A stretch of DNA of 33,812 bases from JACQMJ01 sp964373495 (GCA_964373495.1 CAYJUW010000004.1:1-33812), one strand, 5' to 3'; positions 7,558 to 14,855 are shown, numbered from the stretch's first letter. The notes: generated by a model not told the origin, from the letters alone. Program-made: numbers and translations.

Positions 7558-8067
7558 ATGGCTATTATCCAGCGCGATGATCTTCCCGCGATCCGGGAAC
7601 GCCATCACCAGAGCAAAATCGTCTTTTCGTCGGGCGTATTCGATTTGGTTCATGCCGGCCATGTCCTCTTTTTTGAGGATTGCAAGAAACATGGGGATAT
7701 ACTCGTGGTCTGTATTGGCAATGACGTTCAAATCAAGCACCTGAAGGGCCCGGAGCGGCCGGTGCTCAACCAGTGGGTGCGGCTGAAAACGGTGGATGCC
7801 TTAAAGCCGGTTGATTACGTGTTCATGGACGATTCGGACGCCGGCAGGTATCCGCTGGAGTTTTTAAACGATGTACTGCCCGCACTACGGCCCGATGTCT
7901 ACGTTGTGAACGATGACGCCTTTGATATTCCGTACCGCCGAGATACGGCAAAGAAATTCGGGGTCGAATTCGCAGTCCTGTCCCGCTCATGTCCTCCGGA
8001 GTTTGAAAATATTTCAACAACGAAGATCATGGAAAAGATCAGGAAGTCGGCTGGCGGAATCGGGTAG
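7558..8067 (+). CDS. HxGH nucleotidyltransferase (glycerol-3-phosphate/ADP-heptose-type cytidylyltransferase fold), copy 1
   Basis: A 169-residue enzyme with the cytidylyltransferase signature SSGVFDLVHAGHVLFF (HAGH is the HxGH nucleotide-binding motif) and a C-terminal NISTTKIMEKI segment equivalent to the ISTT motif of TagD/RfaE-type enzymes. Such enzymes join CTP (or ATP) to a small phosphorylated alcohol or sugar. Compared with the roughly 130-residue TagD family, this protein has an inserted middle region (PRDVYVVNDDAFDIPYR-like block) shared almost exactly with the paralogue at 10902. It lies 3 bp after the GT2 stop, so it is last in that operon. Whether it makes a CDP-polyol or another activated sugar is unresolved; the CDP-glycerophosphotransferase-like proteins downstream favour a CDP-polyol. 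Confidence 0.85.
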   Translation: MAIIQRDDLPAIRERHHQSKIVFSSGVFDLVHAGHVLFFEDCKKHGDILVVCIGNDVQIKHLKGPERPVLNQWVRLKTVDALKPVDYVFMDDSDAGRYPLEFLNDVLPALRPDVYVVNDDAFDIPYRRDTAKKFGVEFAVLSRSCPPEFENISTTKIMEKIRKSAGGIG

Positions 8068-8092
8068 GAGAAACTGCGGATGAGTTGGTAAC

Positions 8093-8125
8093 AAAAAAGC
8101 GGGCTCGGGGAACTTTCGAGCCCGC
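8093..8125 (-). terminator. Rho-independent terminator for the minus-strand phosphatase operon
   Basis: A perfect 9-bp stem GCGGGCTCG/CGAGCCCGC (8099-8107 and 8117-8125) with a 9-nt loop. AAAAAA lies at 8093-8098, which reads TTTTTT after the stem on the minus strand. It sits 18 bp past the stop codon of the minus-strand phosphatase. It may also slow plus-strand transcripts, but there is no T-run on that side. Confidence 0.85.
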
Positions 8126-8143
8126 TGGCATTGACGGGTTGCA

Positions 8144-8920
8144 TCAGCGGATGCGTTCGAGCAGCTTGGCGTGCAGTACGGGATTTGCGGCGAGGATGGA
8201 ACGATCCCCGAGCCGCCGCTTCCTCCCGTCGAGCCTGGTCACGATGGCACCGGCTTCGGGGAGGATGACCTCTGCCGCGGCCGTGTCTTCTATCTCGAGC
8301 CACATGGCGCAGTAGGCGTGGAGCCGGCCGCTGGCCACGAGCATGAGCGGCACCGAGGCACAGCCATGCTTGAGGTCGCAGGCAATGCCGTCTTTTCCGA
8401 GGAGCTTCTGATAGGGCCCCACCAGCTCGAGGCGGCTGAAATCCTTACCCTCCTTGCCACTGTCGAGCCCCATGAGGACGTGGTTCACATCCGTTTCGGT
8501 GCTCACCCGGATTGGCTTGTCGTTCAGGAACGCGCCCTGGCCCCGTTCACCAACGTAGAGCTCACCGCGCTTCGGGGCGTAGATCACGCCGAGGATCGGT
8601 ACTTCATCTTCCAAGAGCGCAATCGAGATCGAGAAGTGGTCATTGATGCCGGTGGCGTAGGGCAGGGTACCGTCGAGCTCGTCCACGATCCAGCGGCGCT
8701 TTGATCCGGTGGTCTTGGCTTTTACATCCTCGAAGTAGAAATCGTGGTCCGGAAACACCCGTTCGATCTCTCCACGGATGAAGTTGCCGCTCTCCAGATC
8801 AACCTCGGTCCGGAAGTTGGTGAGCGTCATCCACTCGAGGGTGTGGAGCTCGCCGTAGCGGCGCATCAGGATTTCCCCGGCAGCTTTTGCCGTCTGAATT
8901 GCAAAGGTGCGGAAGTCCAT
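8144..8920 (-). CDS. Inositol-monophosphatase-family phosphatase
   Basis: A 258-residue metal-dependent phosphatase of the inositol monophosphatase/3'-nucleotidase/FBPase superfamily. Motif A appears as WIVDELDGT (family DPxDGT) and motif B as WLEIEDTAAAEVILPEAGA, which supply metal-binding Asp residues; FYFEDV corresponds to the upstream Glu site. The ATG at 8920 has AAAGGAG about 7 nt upstream on the minus strand, so longer in-frame versions are not needed. Substrates in this family include inositol phosphate, histidinol phosphate and sugar phosphates. Its neighbours on the same strand are an aldo/keto reductase and a NUDIX hydrolase, suggesting phosphate removal from a sugar or polyol intermediate. 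Confidence 0.85.
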   Translation of the reverse strand: MDFRTFAIQTAKAAGEILMRRYGELHTLEWMTLTNFRTEVDLESGNFIRGEIERVFPDHDFYFEDVKAKTTGSKRRWIVDELDGTLPYATGINDHFSISIALLEDEVPILGVIYAPKRGELYVGERGQGAFLNDKPIRVSTETDVNHVLMGLDSGKEGKDFSRLELVGPYQKLLGKDGIACDLKHGCASVPLMLVASGRLHAYCAMWLEIEDTAAAEVILPEAGAIVTRLDGRKRRLGDRSILAANPVLHAKLLERIR

Positions 8921-9053
8921 TCTGTGCTCCTTTCTTGAGATTCGTGAATGGTGTCTTAGCGTTCGGCAAGGAGCGAGAGGATCTCGCCGTGCAGGGGGCC
9001 GTTTGAGCTGCATCGGTTCCTTGGCTATACCCACGAACTCGCGCCTTTCTCAT

Positions 9054-9075
9054 CGGCAGAGGGCCTCCCCTGCCG
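9054..9075 (-). other. Hairpin between aldo/keto reductase and phosphatase genes
   Basis: CGGCAG/CTGCCG (9054-9059 and 9070-9075) with an internal GGG/CCC pairing makes a compact hairpin just past the end of the minus-strand aldo/keto reductase. No T-run follows, so it may be an mRNA-stabilising structure or weak terminator. The rest of the 174-bp gap (8921-9094) shows only the phosphatase ribosome site. Confidence 0.4.
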
Positions 9076-9094
9076 AGGTGCGCTGTCTAGCCAC

Positions 9095-10075
9095 TTACTG
9101 CCGGGGCATATCCCAGTGCCGGACGAGTGGCTCGAGTTCACCCCAGAACTCTTCGGGGATCGCGTGTTCTCCGGCAAGAGCATTCATCCGCGCTTCTTCC
9201 GGCGTTCGCGCTCCGTGGATGGTTGAAGCCGCTTGCGGATGCCGTACGCACCATTGGATTGCCGCTGCCGCGAGCGGAATGCCGTGGTCTTGGCAGAATT
9301 CCTGGATCCTTCCCACATGTTCGAGACACTCGGCGCTGAAGTCGCGGCCGAGGTACCGCGCTTCCGGCACGGGGCCGGTGGCGAGCACGCCCCGCTCGAG
9401 CGGGGTGGCGATGACGAGGCCGGTGTTCCATCGCTCGGCGGCCGGGAAGATGCGTCTTTCTGCGATGCGGTTGAGCAAGCTCCAGGCGCAGGGCACGACC
9501 GCAGCATCGAATTCGCCGGTTTCGATGTAGTTGGCGTTCGTTTCCGGCTCATTTGCGGCAACTCCGATGAATCGGATAACGCCATCGCGCTTAAGCTGCT
9601 TGAGCGCGCCGAGCGCACCGTTATCTCCCATCACCATGCTCATCTCGCGGCCCATAGGGTCATGGATGTAGACGATCTCAAAGCGGTCCATCTCCAGGCG
9701 GTGGAGGCTTGCCCGTACCGACTGGACGGTTTTCTCGTATGACCAATCGAAATCATCATCCTCCCAGAGGTGCCCAACTTTCGTCGTGACGATGCATCGC
9801 TTCTTCAGATCGGGTCTTGCCCGGAAGGCCGCCGCGATGAATCGCTCGCTTGCGCCGCCGAGGTAGAGGGGCGCGGTGTCGATGAGCGTAGAACCGGCCT
9901 CGAGTGCGGCGTGCACCGTCCGAACCGCGAGATCTTCTTCGGCGAAGAGGCGGCGTTCGGCGTTCTTGACGTATTGCGACGTGGGGAGATCTCGTGTGGG
10001 AATCCCCAACGACCCGCCGCCGAGGCCGACGACGGACACTTCGATTCCAGTACGACCCAGCACTTTCTTCCGCAT
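9095..10075 (-). CDS. Aldo/keto reductase family oxidoreductase (copy 2)
   Basis: A 326-residue aldo/keto reductase, diverged from the copy at 4138. Tetrad residues are visible in STLIDTAPLYLGG (Asp, Tyr), IVTTKVGHLWED (Lys) and EIVYIHDPMG (His); QAASTIHGARTPEEA is the cofactor-binding end. The DTAPLYLGGASE pattern and 326-residue length resemble the D-threo-aldose/L-fucose dehydrogenase branch. ATG 10075 has AGGAGG about 6 nt upstream on the minus strand. It is co-directional with the phosphatase downstream and the NUDIX gene upstream. Probable substrate: a free or activated sugar aldehyde; not proven. Confidence 0.87.
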   Translation of the reverse strand: MRKKVLGRTGIEVSVVGLGGGSLGIPTRDLPTSQYVKNAERRLFAEEDLAVRTVHAALEAGSTLIDTAPLYLGGASERFIAAAFRARPDLKKRCIVTTKVGHLWEDDDFDWSYEKTVQSVRASLHRLEMDRFEIVYIHDPMGREMSMVMGDNGALGALKQLKRDGVIRFIGVAANEPETNANYIETGEFDAAVVPCAWSLLNRIAERRIFPAAERWNTGLVIATPLERGVLATGPVPEARYLGRDFSAECLEHVGRIQEFCQDHGIPLAAAAIQWCVRHPQAASTIHGARTPEEARMNALAGEHAIPEEFWGELEPLVRHWDMPRQ

Positions 10076-10152
10076 AATTCCCTCCTGTTTGAGAACTTCC
10101 CAGTTATCTTACTTCCCTGTATGTATATGAATCGTGTTGAAAAGTAAAGCTC

Positions 10153-10785
10153 CTATGCGCGTACCGGCCGCTTATGGTTTTCAAGGCGCGGGAGAGCAAG
10201 GAATGTGGCTACGATACTTTTTGCGTCTAGGATTTCTCCGCGCCGGATGAGTTCGACCCATTCGGAGAGCGGGAATTGGAGCACTTCCAGGCGTTCATCC
10301 GCTGCCGGCTTCCATGCTGTGTCCAGCCGGCAGTCCTGCGCCAGGCACGGCCAGAACGGTGTCTTCACCGATGCGGGATCGAACCATACCGGCCGGTCGG
10401 TCAGGCGCACGACTGAGCCCGCGGCAAAGCCGGTTTCCTCCCAAAGTTCCCGCCGCGCGGTCTCCTCCGGCGGCTCATCGCCGTCAGCGAGGCCGCCCGG
10501 CACTTCGGTCATTTCTTGATTTGCCGCGTGGCGGTATTGGCGAACGAGGATCACGTTGCCGTCCGCAGCGAGCGCAAACGCGACCACCACCGGCCGGGTC
10601 GATATTTCAAATACGATGTAGCCCTCGATCTCCTTCGCCCGGATGCGTTCGAGCCACTCCGAGAGGGGGACGGTAATAGTCTCGGGCATTTTCGCTTTTG
10701 CGTTCAGCAGGAACGCGGTTTTGCCGTATTTACGAGGGAAGAGCTCGATCGGTTGAGCGGGTTCTTCATGGTCATTGTGTTGCAT
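10153..10785 (-). CDS. NUDIX hydrolase (ADP-ribose/NDP-sugar pyrophosphatase-like), copy 1
   Basis: A 210-residue NUDIX protein with a complete Nudix box: GLADGDEPPEETARRELWEETGF matches Gx5Ex7REUxEExGU (longest quoted part split: GLADGDE, PPEETAR, RELWEETGF). ILVRQYRHA upstream of the box is typical of ADP-sugar pyrophosphatases (NudF-like). The ATG at 10785 is chosen because a promoter-like pair lies immediately upstream (see 10793-10821) and no ribosome site exists; an upstream in-frame extension to 10908 would overlap the start of the divergent gene. It could hydrolyse an NDP-sugar or CDP-polyol and so control its pool, given the adjacent cytidylyltransferase. Confidence 0.85.
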   Translation of the reverse strand: MQHNDHEEPAQPIELFPRKYGKTAFLLNAKAKMPETITVPLSEWLERIRAKEIEGYIVFEISTRPVVVAFALAADGNVILVRQYRHAANQEMTEVPGGLADGDEPPEETARRELWEETGFAAGSVVRLTDRPVWFDPASVKTPFWPCLAQDCRLDTAWKPAADERLEVLQFPLSEWVELIRRGEILDAKSIVATFLALPRLENHKRPVRA

Positions 10786-10792
10786 GAGCCGA

Positions 10793-10821
10793 ATAGTAGC
10801 AGGGGCCGCGGCCCGCCGCAA
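10793..10821 (-). promoter_or_regulatory. Possible leaderless promoter for NUDIX copy 1
   Basis: On the minus strand TTGCGG (10821-10816) is followed after 17 bp by TACTAT (10798-10793), and the start ATG (10785) is 7 nt beyond. Transcription would begin at or next to the ATG, giving a leaderless mRNA, consistent with the lack of any Shine-Dalgarno site. The hexamers match the consensus at about 4 and 5 of 6 positions, so this remains a prediction. Confidence 0.4.
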
Positions 10822-10901
10822 ACCGGCCGGGTGTGCCCGCGGTACCATGAGGTAGGGATAACCAACCGCAATGCTGCAACCTGCCCTAAGGAGGTGACGG
10901 T

Positions 10902-11405
10902 GTGGCACGGATCTTTGATCTGAAGGAGCTCGCGGTCATTCGGGAGCAATACCGCGGCAAGCGTATTGTCCTCGTGACGGGTGTGTTCGATCTCACCCAT
11001 CCGGGGCATGTGCTCTTTTTCGAGGCGGCAAGGGCCCTCGGCGATGTGCTGGTCGCCGGGGTGGGGAATGATGCCCAGGTGGGCCTGCTCAAGCCCGGTC
11101 GGCCGATCTGGCCGCAGGAGTGGCGGGCGCTGATGGTTACAACCATGCGGCCAGTTGACTTTTGCTTCATTGGCCCACCCGAGACGGTCGAGCATCCCCT
11201 GAAGATCGTTGAGCTCGCGTTCGAGACCTTCCGGCCTGATATTTATGCCGTCAACGATGACGCCTTCGACATCCCGTACCGTAGGGAGCTCGCCGCGCGC
11301 TACAGCGCCGAGCTCGCGGTGATCGAGCGTGCGAGTTACCCGCCCGAGTTCGCCGAGTTCTCGACGACGAACATCCTTCAAAAGCTTAAGAAGTTCGGAG
11401 AATGA
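10902..11405 (+). CDS. HxGH nucleotidyltransferase (cytidylyltransferase fold), copy 2
   Basis: A 167-residue paralogue of the gene at 7558. VTGVFDLTHPGHVLFFEAA carries the HPGH nucleotide-binding motif; VNDDAFDIPYRREL is nearly identical to copy 1; FSTTNILQKL replaces the ISTT-type motif. GTG 10902 is the start, 7 nt after TAAGGAGG. It is a single-gene unit diverging from NUDIX copy 1 and closed by a strong terminator. The region after the HxGH helix (LKPGRPIWPQEWRAL) differs from copy 1 (KGPERPVLNQWVRL), so the two may handle different phosphorylated substrates. CTP is presumed to be the nucleotide. Confidence 0.85.
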   Translation: MARIFDLKELAVIREQYRGKRIVLVTGVFDLTHPGHVLFFEAARALGDVLVAGVGNDAQVGLLKPGRPIWPQEWRALMVTTMRPVDFCFIGPPETVEHPLKIVELAFETFRPDIYAVNDDAFDIPYRRELAARYSAELAVIERASYPPEFAEFSTTNILQKLKKFGE

Positions 11406-11410
11406 AAAAT

Positions 11411-11446
11411 GGGCTCCCGCACACGTGCGGGAGCCCTTTCTTTGTT
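11411..11446 (+). terminator. Bidirectional rho-independent terminator
   Basis: A perfect 11-bp stem GGGCTCCCGCA/TGCGGGAGCCC (11411-11421, 11426-11436) with a CACG loop is followed by TTTCTTTGTT. The A-rich GAAAAAT just before the stem reads as a T-run on the minus strand, so it can also end the convergent NUDIX copy 2 transcript. Confidence 0.88.
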
Positions 11447-11511
11447 GCTCGCCCCTGTCGCTTGATGGTGGAAAGGTCCTGAACGTCTCCGTCAGGGCCA
11501 GGTGGCGCGGT

Positions 11512-12093
11512 CTAGCGCACCGCGGGTTTCAGCTCAATGAGGCCGAGGTGGAGGAGCCCGAGAAACGTCATGGCGATGGATTTAGAGTCGCGCACGCCGC
11601 CGTCCATGATGAGCGCTATCCATTCGCGCAACGGGAATACTGCGGGCTCGCTATATTCGTACTTATCCAGCTGTCCCTGACTGGTCTGCACGCAGTGGGT
11701 GGCGAGTATGGGATCGAATGGCGGGGTGAGGTTCGCCGGTTCGAAGAAGACCGTTGTCGGGATCGGTCGGGTTATTTGGCCTGGCCGATGGCCGCCTTCC
11801 TCCCTGAGCTCGGCATGGACGGCGTCTTCTTGACTCTGGCCCGGCTTGGCGTTTCCACCGGGGATTTCGGTGATCACCTCGCCGGCTGCGTGCCGGAACT
11901 GTCGGACGGCGACAACCTTGAGATCCGACGTGAGCGGGAAGATGATCGCCGAGCAGCTTTCGGCATGCCACATGGCGTACGCGTAGACCTCTCCTGTGCT
12001 CGGATGGCGGTAATCTTGCTCGAGGAGTGACTTACCGAAGCGCGTAGCGAGCACGCGCGGTTCACCGACCTTCACCGGCGGTACAATGGCCAT
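11512..12093 (-). CDS. NUDIX-fold protein with degenerate Nudix box (copy 2)
   Basis: A 193-residue protein similar in layout to NUDIX copy 1 (VVAVRQFRHAAGEVITEIPGG versus ILVRQYRHAANQEMTEVPGG). Its box reads GNAKPGQ, SQEDAVH, AELREEGGH: the first conserved Glu is Gln and the Arg of REUxEE is Ala, while the central E-x-x-E-E metal ligands remain. Activity may be reduced, altered or retained; the metal-binding Glu residues argue against a dead gene. ATG 12093 has GGAGG 5 nt upstream. It is convergent with the second cytidylyltransferase and divergent from the GtrA gene, across the repeat-bearing region 12094-12385. Confidence 0.75.
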   Translation of the reverse strand: MAIVPPVKVGEPRVLATRFGKSLLEQDYRHPSTGEVYAYAMWHAESCSAIIFPLTSDLKVVAVRQFRHAAGEVITEIPGGNAKPGQSQEDAVHAELREEGGHRPGQITRPIPTTVFFEPANLTPPFDPILATHCVQTSQGQLDKYEYSEPAVFPLREWIALIMDGGVRDSKSIAMTFLGLLHLGLIELKPAVR

Positions 12094-12198
12094 TTCGGCC
12101 TCCTTTCGGGTTTTGGGTTCTGGGAAGAGCTTAGCCGTCTCTATCAGTTCATCGAACGGCCCCGGCTGTCACGGGTAGCCACGCCCTTCCGGCTACGC

Positions 12199-12339
12199 TA
12201 TACCCCGTGAGATACCGTGTGAGATACCGTTCGTAGTAATAATTATGCGATCGCTTTTTTATTACAACTATGCCATTGAGCGGTACCTGAGAGCCGCAGG
12301 GGGAGAGGTAACTGGCGGGACTCTATCTCACGGGGTATA
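12199..12339. repeat. 16-bp perfect inverted repeat in a divergent intergenic region
   Basis: TATACCCCGTGAGATA (12199-12214) is exactly reverse-complementary to TATCTCACGGGGTATA (12324-12339), with 109 bp between. Each arm ends outward in TATA. The right arm runs into TATACT (12336-12341), a plausible -10 for the GtrA operon; the left arm read on the minus strand gives TATAGC, a weaker -10 for NUDIX copy 2. The AT-rich centre contains a T6 run. It may be a shared operator/promoter pair or an invertible segment. No gene was seen in the 292-bp region 12094-12385. Confidence 0.7.
12207..12230. repeat. 12-bp perfect tandem repeat overlapping the left inverted-repeat arm
   Basis: GTGAGATACCGT occurs twice head-to-tail (12207-12218 and 12219-12230). 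The first unit overlaps the left arm of the 16-bp inverted repeat, and its GTGAGATA core is shared with that arm. So three copies of the core (two direct, one inverted) lie in this region, as expected of a multi-site operator. Confidence 0.7.
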
Positions 12340-12385
12340 CTGTGCTCCGTGATTGGTACCGCGCCGATCTCGCTCTTGTTTTAGG

Positions 12386-12829
12386 ATGAGTACGGTGTCG
12401 CAATTCTTCCGCTACGTGGTCGTGGGGGTGCTGAACACCGCCCTCGATTTTTTGATTTTAAACGCCCTCTCCATCGCCTTCGATGTGTACTCCGGGGTTG
12501 CCATCATCTACATCAACACCGCCGCGGCCTCAGCGGTCATTATCCAGAGCTATTTCCTGAACAAGCACTGGACGTTTAGGGCCGCCGGCGCTCTCAAGAT
12601 GGAGTTCCCGCGCTTCGTCGCGGTCAACGCCGTGGCCTTTGTCCTGAACACTCTCCTGGTCTACACCATCACCACCCACCTCGCGCGCCCGGTCGAAATT
12701 TCGCCGCTCCTGTGGGAAAATATTGCCAAGGCCGCGGCCATCAGCGTGGTCATCGTCTGGAATTTTGTCGGCTTTAAGTTTTTCGTTTTCAAGAATACAC
12801 CGCCGTATGACGGACTTCCTGATCAGTAA
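12386..12829 (+). CDS. GtrA-like family membrane protein
   Basis: A 147-residue protein with four predicted membrane helices: RYVVVGVLNTALDFLILNAL, IYINTAAASAVIIQSYFL, FVAVNAVAFVLNTLLVYTI and ISVVIVWNFVGFKFFVF. The layout RYxxVGxxNTxLDF, SYFLNKHWTF and a final NFxGFKFFVF is characteristic of the GtrA family, proposed to flip polyprenyl-phosphate-linked sugars or aid their transfer. ATG 12386 is used; no good ribosome site is present, and a TTG at 12353 is in frame. The 3' end overlaps membrane protein A by 23 bp, so the two are probably translated together and may form a flippase/transferase pair. Confidence 0.88.
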   Translation: MSTVSQFFRYVVVGVLNTALDFLILNALSIAFDVYSGVAIIYINTAAASAVIIQSYFLNKHWTFRAAGALKMEFPRFVAVNAVAFVLNTLLVYTITTHLARPVEISPLLWENIAKAAAISVVIVWNFVGFKFFVFKNTPPYDGLPDQ

Positions 12830-14837
12830 CCGGCGCGCGCTCACCGCCGCGTTCATCCTTGCCGCCGCAGTGGCTATGGGACTTCTTCAGCTTGCGCCCT
12901 CGATCTTCCTTGAGCGCGCCGTAAAAAATGCCGGGCAGGAATTCCTCATCGCCCAGATAACGCACCACGGCGACACGACAATTCACTATCTGCCCAAAGC
13001 CCGCGAGGTGCTTGACGGCCACTTTCCCGCGCTCGATATCCACGTGCCCGAGAACCGCCAGCTTCTCTTTCTCTGGCTGCCCGCCCCCCAGCTTCTCTTT
13101 GCCGCGTTTCTGGCCATGAGCGACGATGTCAACCACGCCTACATGGCCGCGGGGTTCTTTTTTACCGCGATCATGTTTCTCGTCTTCTTCTGGCTGGGTC
13201 TGACGCTCCTGGAATCGCGCCCGGGCGCAGCACTCTTTGCGGCCGTGGGAGTTCTCACTCCGGCGGCAACCCACCTGCCGCAGGCCTTTTTTGGCCCGGG
13301 CCTGTTCATGGATATCATCGGCAAGAATTTCATCCCCCTCGTCCGTTCGCCCATTCACCAGTTGTTCCTCGCGCGCATCGAGTTCCCGCTCCTGGTCTTT
13401 TGGCTTTACGGTCTCGCCCTGATCTTTCTCTATCGTTTGTTCCGTCAGCCGACGGTAAGGCGGGGGATGGCCTTTGGCCTGAGCGCCGGGCTTTTGAACT
13501 ATTTTTACCTCCACGCCTGGATGTACACGCTGATTCTCTTCGTCCTCCTTGCTGTCCTCACCTACCTGCGGCGGGATGGTGCGTTCCTCCTGCCGTGGCT
13601 TACGGCCGGGGCCGTCATCGCGGTGCTGGCCGTACCCTTTGTCCTGAATTACCTTGCGTTCAATCGTTTACCGCAAGCCGCCGATATCGTGGCCCGCATC
13701 GGGTTTGAAACCGGCTGGGGGCTGCGGCTCTCGGTGTGGCGCCACTATGCCGCGTATGCGGTTCTCGGGGTTCTGGCCTGGTTCTTCATCGGGCGGCGCG
13801 ATCAGTCCAAACGGGTCTTTTGCGCCGCACTGCTCGCGGCCATGGTTGTTGGCCTGAACCTCCAGCTCCTCCTCGGCTGGAATCCGCAGCCGGATCATTG
13901 GCTCAAGGTCTTCGGCCTGCCGCTTTTCGCCGTATTCGCCGTGGTGGTTGGCCAGGCCGTCCGGCGGTTCACCCCGTTACAACCCGGACGCCCCACCCTC
14001 GCCCCGTTAGAAAATACTTTTCCAACGGGGCAGGGCGGGGAGGAGGAGAGAATCCAGAAACAGCATTGGAGGCCCCGGCCTTTAGGCCGGGTTGTAACGT
14101 GGTTCGCGGGAACCTTCAACCCGCCCAAAGCCCGGGTGCTCCTTCTTGCGGCGTTCTTGCTCCTCGGGTCGCTCCTCGTGGCCAAGAAGGTTGTGAATGC
14201 CGTAAGTTTCATCAACCCCGGCCAGGCGTGGATCGCCGAGTATTCCTTCCCTCGGCCGGTCATCGAGTCGTGGCAATGGATGAACGGGAACCTCCCCGCC
14301 AGCGCGATCGTACTTTCCCATTCGCTCATCACCTCAATCTATCTTTCCGGCTATACCGGGGTAGACCCCTACCTGGCCTTTGCCCAAAATACCATTGCCG
14401 CGGACCGCGCCGTCGAGGACCGCTTCCTCACCGTGCATAAGCTTTTCGGCACCTCGCCCGAGCGTCTGGCTTGGCTCCTGGCCTATCGCAAGAATCCGTT
14501 CACCGCCTGTGCGGAGCCCTGTCAGGTGCACACCGCGATGAATTTTTCCAAAGCCCCGGCCTACCTCTACGGCCAGACGTTCAACACCGAGTTTAACATC
14601 TTCGATTCGCTGGCCAAGGAGAGCGGCGTTTCAAACTATGCCATCCCGCCGGCCAAGGTCGTGGAGCTCCTCCGCCGCTACGACGGCATCGCGCCGCGCT
14701 GGGAAGATTTCCGCGGCGATTACGTCTACGTCGGCCCGTGGGAGCGCGAGCTCGGGGTGAGGCCGGACCTCGCGACGAATCCCGCGCTCGAGGCCGTCTA
14801 TGGCCGCGATGGCGTCGAGATTTACCGGGTGCGCTGA
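12807..14837 (+). CDS. Polytopic membrane protein A (possible GT-C glycosyltransferase)
   Basis: A 676-residue protein with about ten or more hydrophobic helices in residues 10-480 and a soluble C-terminal domain. The first loop has YLPKAREVLDGHFPALD, an acidic loop position where GT-C glycosyltransferases carry catalytic carboxylates; GT-C membership is an inference. Homology to membrane protein B (17438) is clear along the whole length (GVLTPAA, KNFIP, FLARIE, PDHW.KVF.LPL, AKKVVNA, FRGDYVYVGPWEREL). Between VRR and AKKVVN it is 45 residues longer than B, explained by the palindromic element at 13971-14103. Start ATG 12807 lies inside the end of the GtrA gene. Expected place: cytoplasmic membrane, transferring a lipid-linked sugar outside the cell. 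Confidence 0.8.
   Translation: MTDFLISNRRALTAAFILAAAVAMGLLQLAPSIFLERAVKNAGQEFLIAQITHHGDTTIHYLPKAREVLDGHFPALDIHVPENRQLLFLWLPAPQLLFAAFLAMSDDVNHAYMAAGFFFTAIMFLVFFWLGLTLLESRPGAALFAAVGVLTPAATHLPQAFFGPGLFMDIIGKNFIPLVRSPIHQLFLARIEFPLLVFWLYGLALIFLYRLFRQPTVRRGMAFGLSAGLLNYFYLHAWMYTLILFVLLAVLTYLRRDGAFLLPWLTAGAVIAVLAVPFVLNYLAFNRLPQAADIVARIGFETGWGLRLSVWRHYAAYAVLGVLAWFFIGRRDQSKRVFCAALLAAMVVGLNLQLLLGWNPQPDHWLKVFGLPLFAVFAVVVGQAVRRFTPLQPGRPTLAPLENTFPTGQGGEEERIQKQHWRPRPLGRVVTWFAGTFNPPKARVLLLAAFLLLGSLLVAKKVVNAVSFINPGQAWIAEYSFPRPVIESWQWMNGNLPASAIVLSHSLITSIYLSGYTGVDPYLAFAQNTIAADRAVEDRFLTVHKLFGTSPERLAWLLAYRKNPFTACAEPCQVHTAMNFSKAPAYLYGQTFNTEFNIFDSLAKESGVSNYAIPPAKVVELLRRYDGIAPRWEDFRGDYVYVGPWERELGVRPDLATNPALEAVYGRDGVEIYRVR
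13971..14103. mobile_element. 133-bp palindromic miniature element inserted in frame in membrane protein A
   Basis: Terminal arms ACCCCGTTACAACCCGG (13971-13987) and CCGGGTTGTAACGTGGT (14087-14103) pair at 16 of 17 positions. Inside are a near-perfect 50-bp palindrome (13991-14040, core CCCCGTT ... AACGGGG around GAAAA-TAC-TTTTC) and a 7-bp hairpin CCCGGCC/GGCCGGG (14074-14080, 14085-14091). GGTTC occurs just outside each end (13966-13970, 14101-14105, the latter overlapping the arm), a possible target duplication. The host protein is 45 codons (135 nt) longer here than its paralogue, matching the element length. The element has no stop in the host frame. It has no transposase, so it would be non-autonomous. 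Confidence 0.75.
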
Positions 14838-14855
14838 TTCTCGGTATTACCTAGC

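Noticed and set aside
6823..7740. A 305-codon minus-strand open frame opposite GT2 copy 2
   Set aside because: Antisense shadow; the plus strand has a clear GT2 with an ATGA overlap, and the antisense product shows no known pattern.
8099..8125. Terminator of the plus-strand cytidylyltransferase at 7558
   Set aside because: The T-run lies only on the minus-strand side of the stem, so it mainly serves the minus-strand phosphatase operon.
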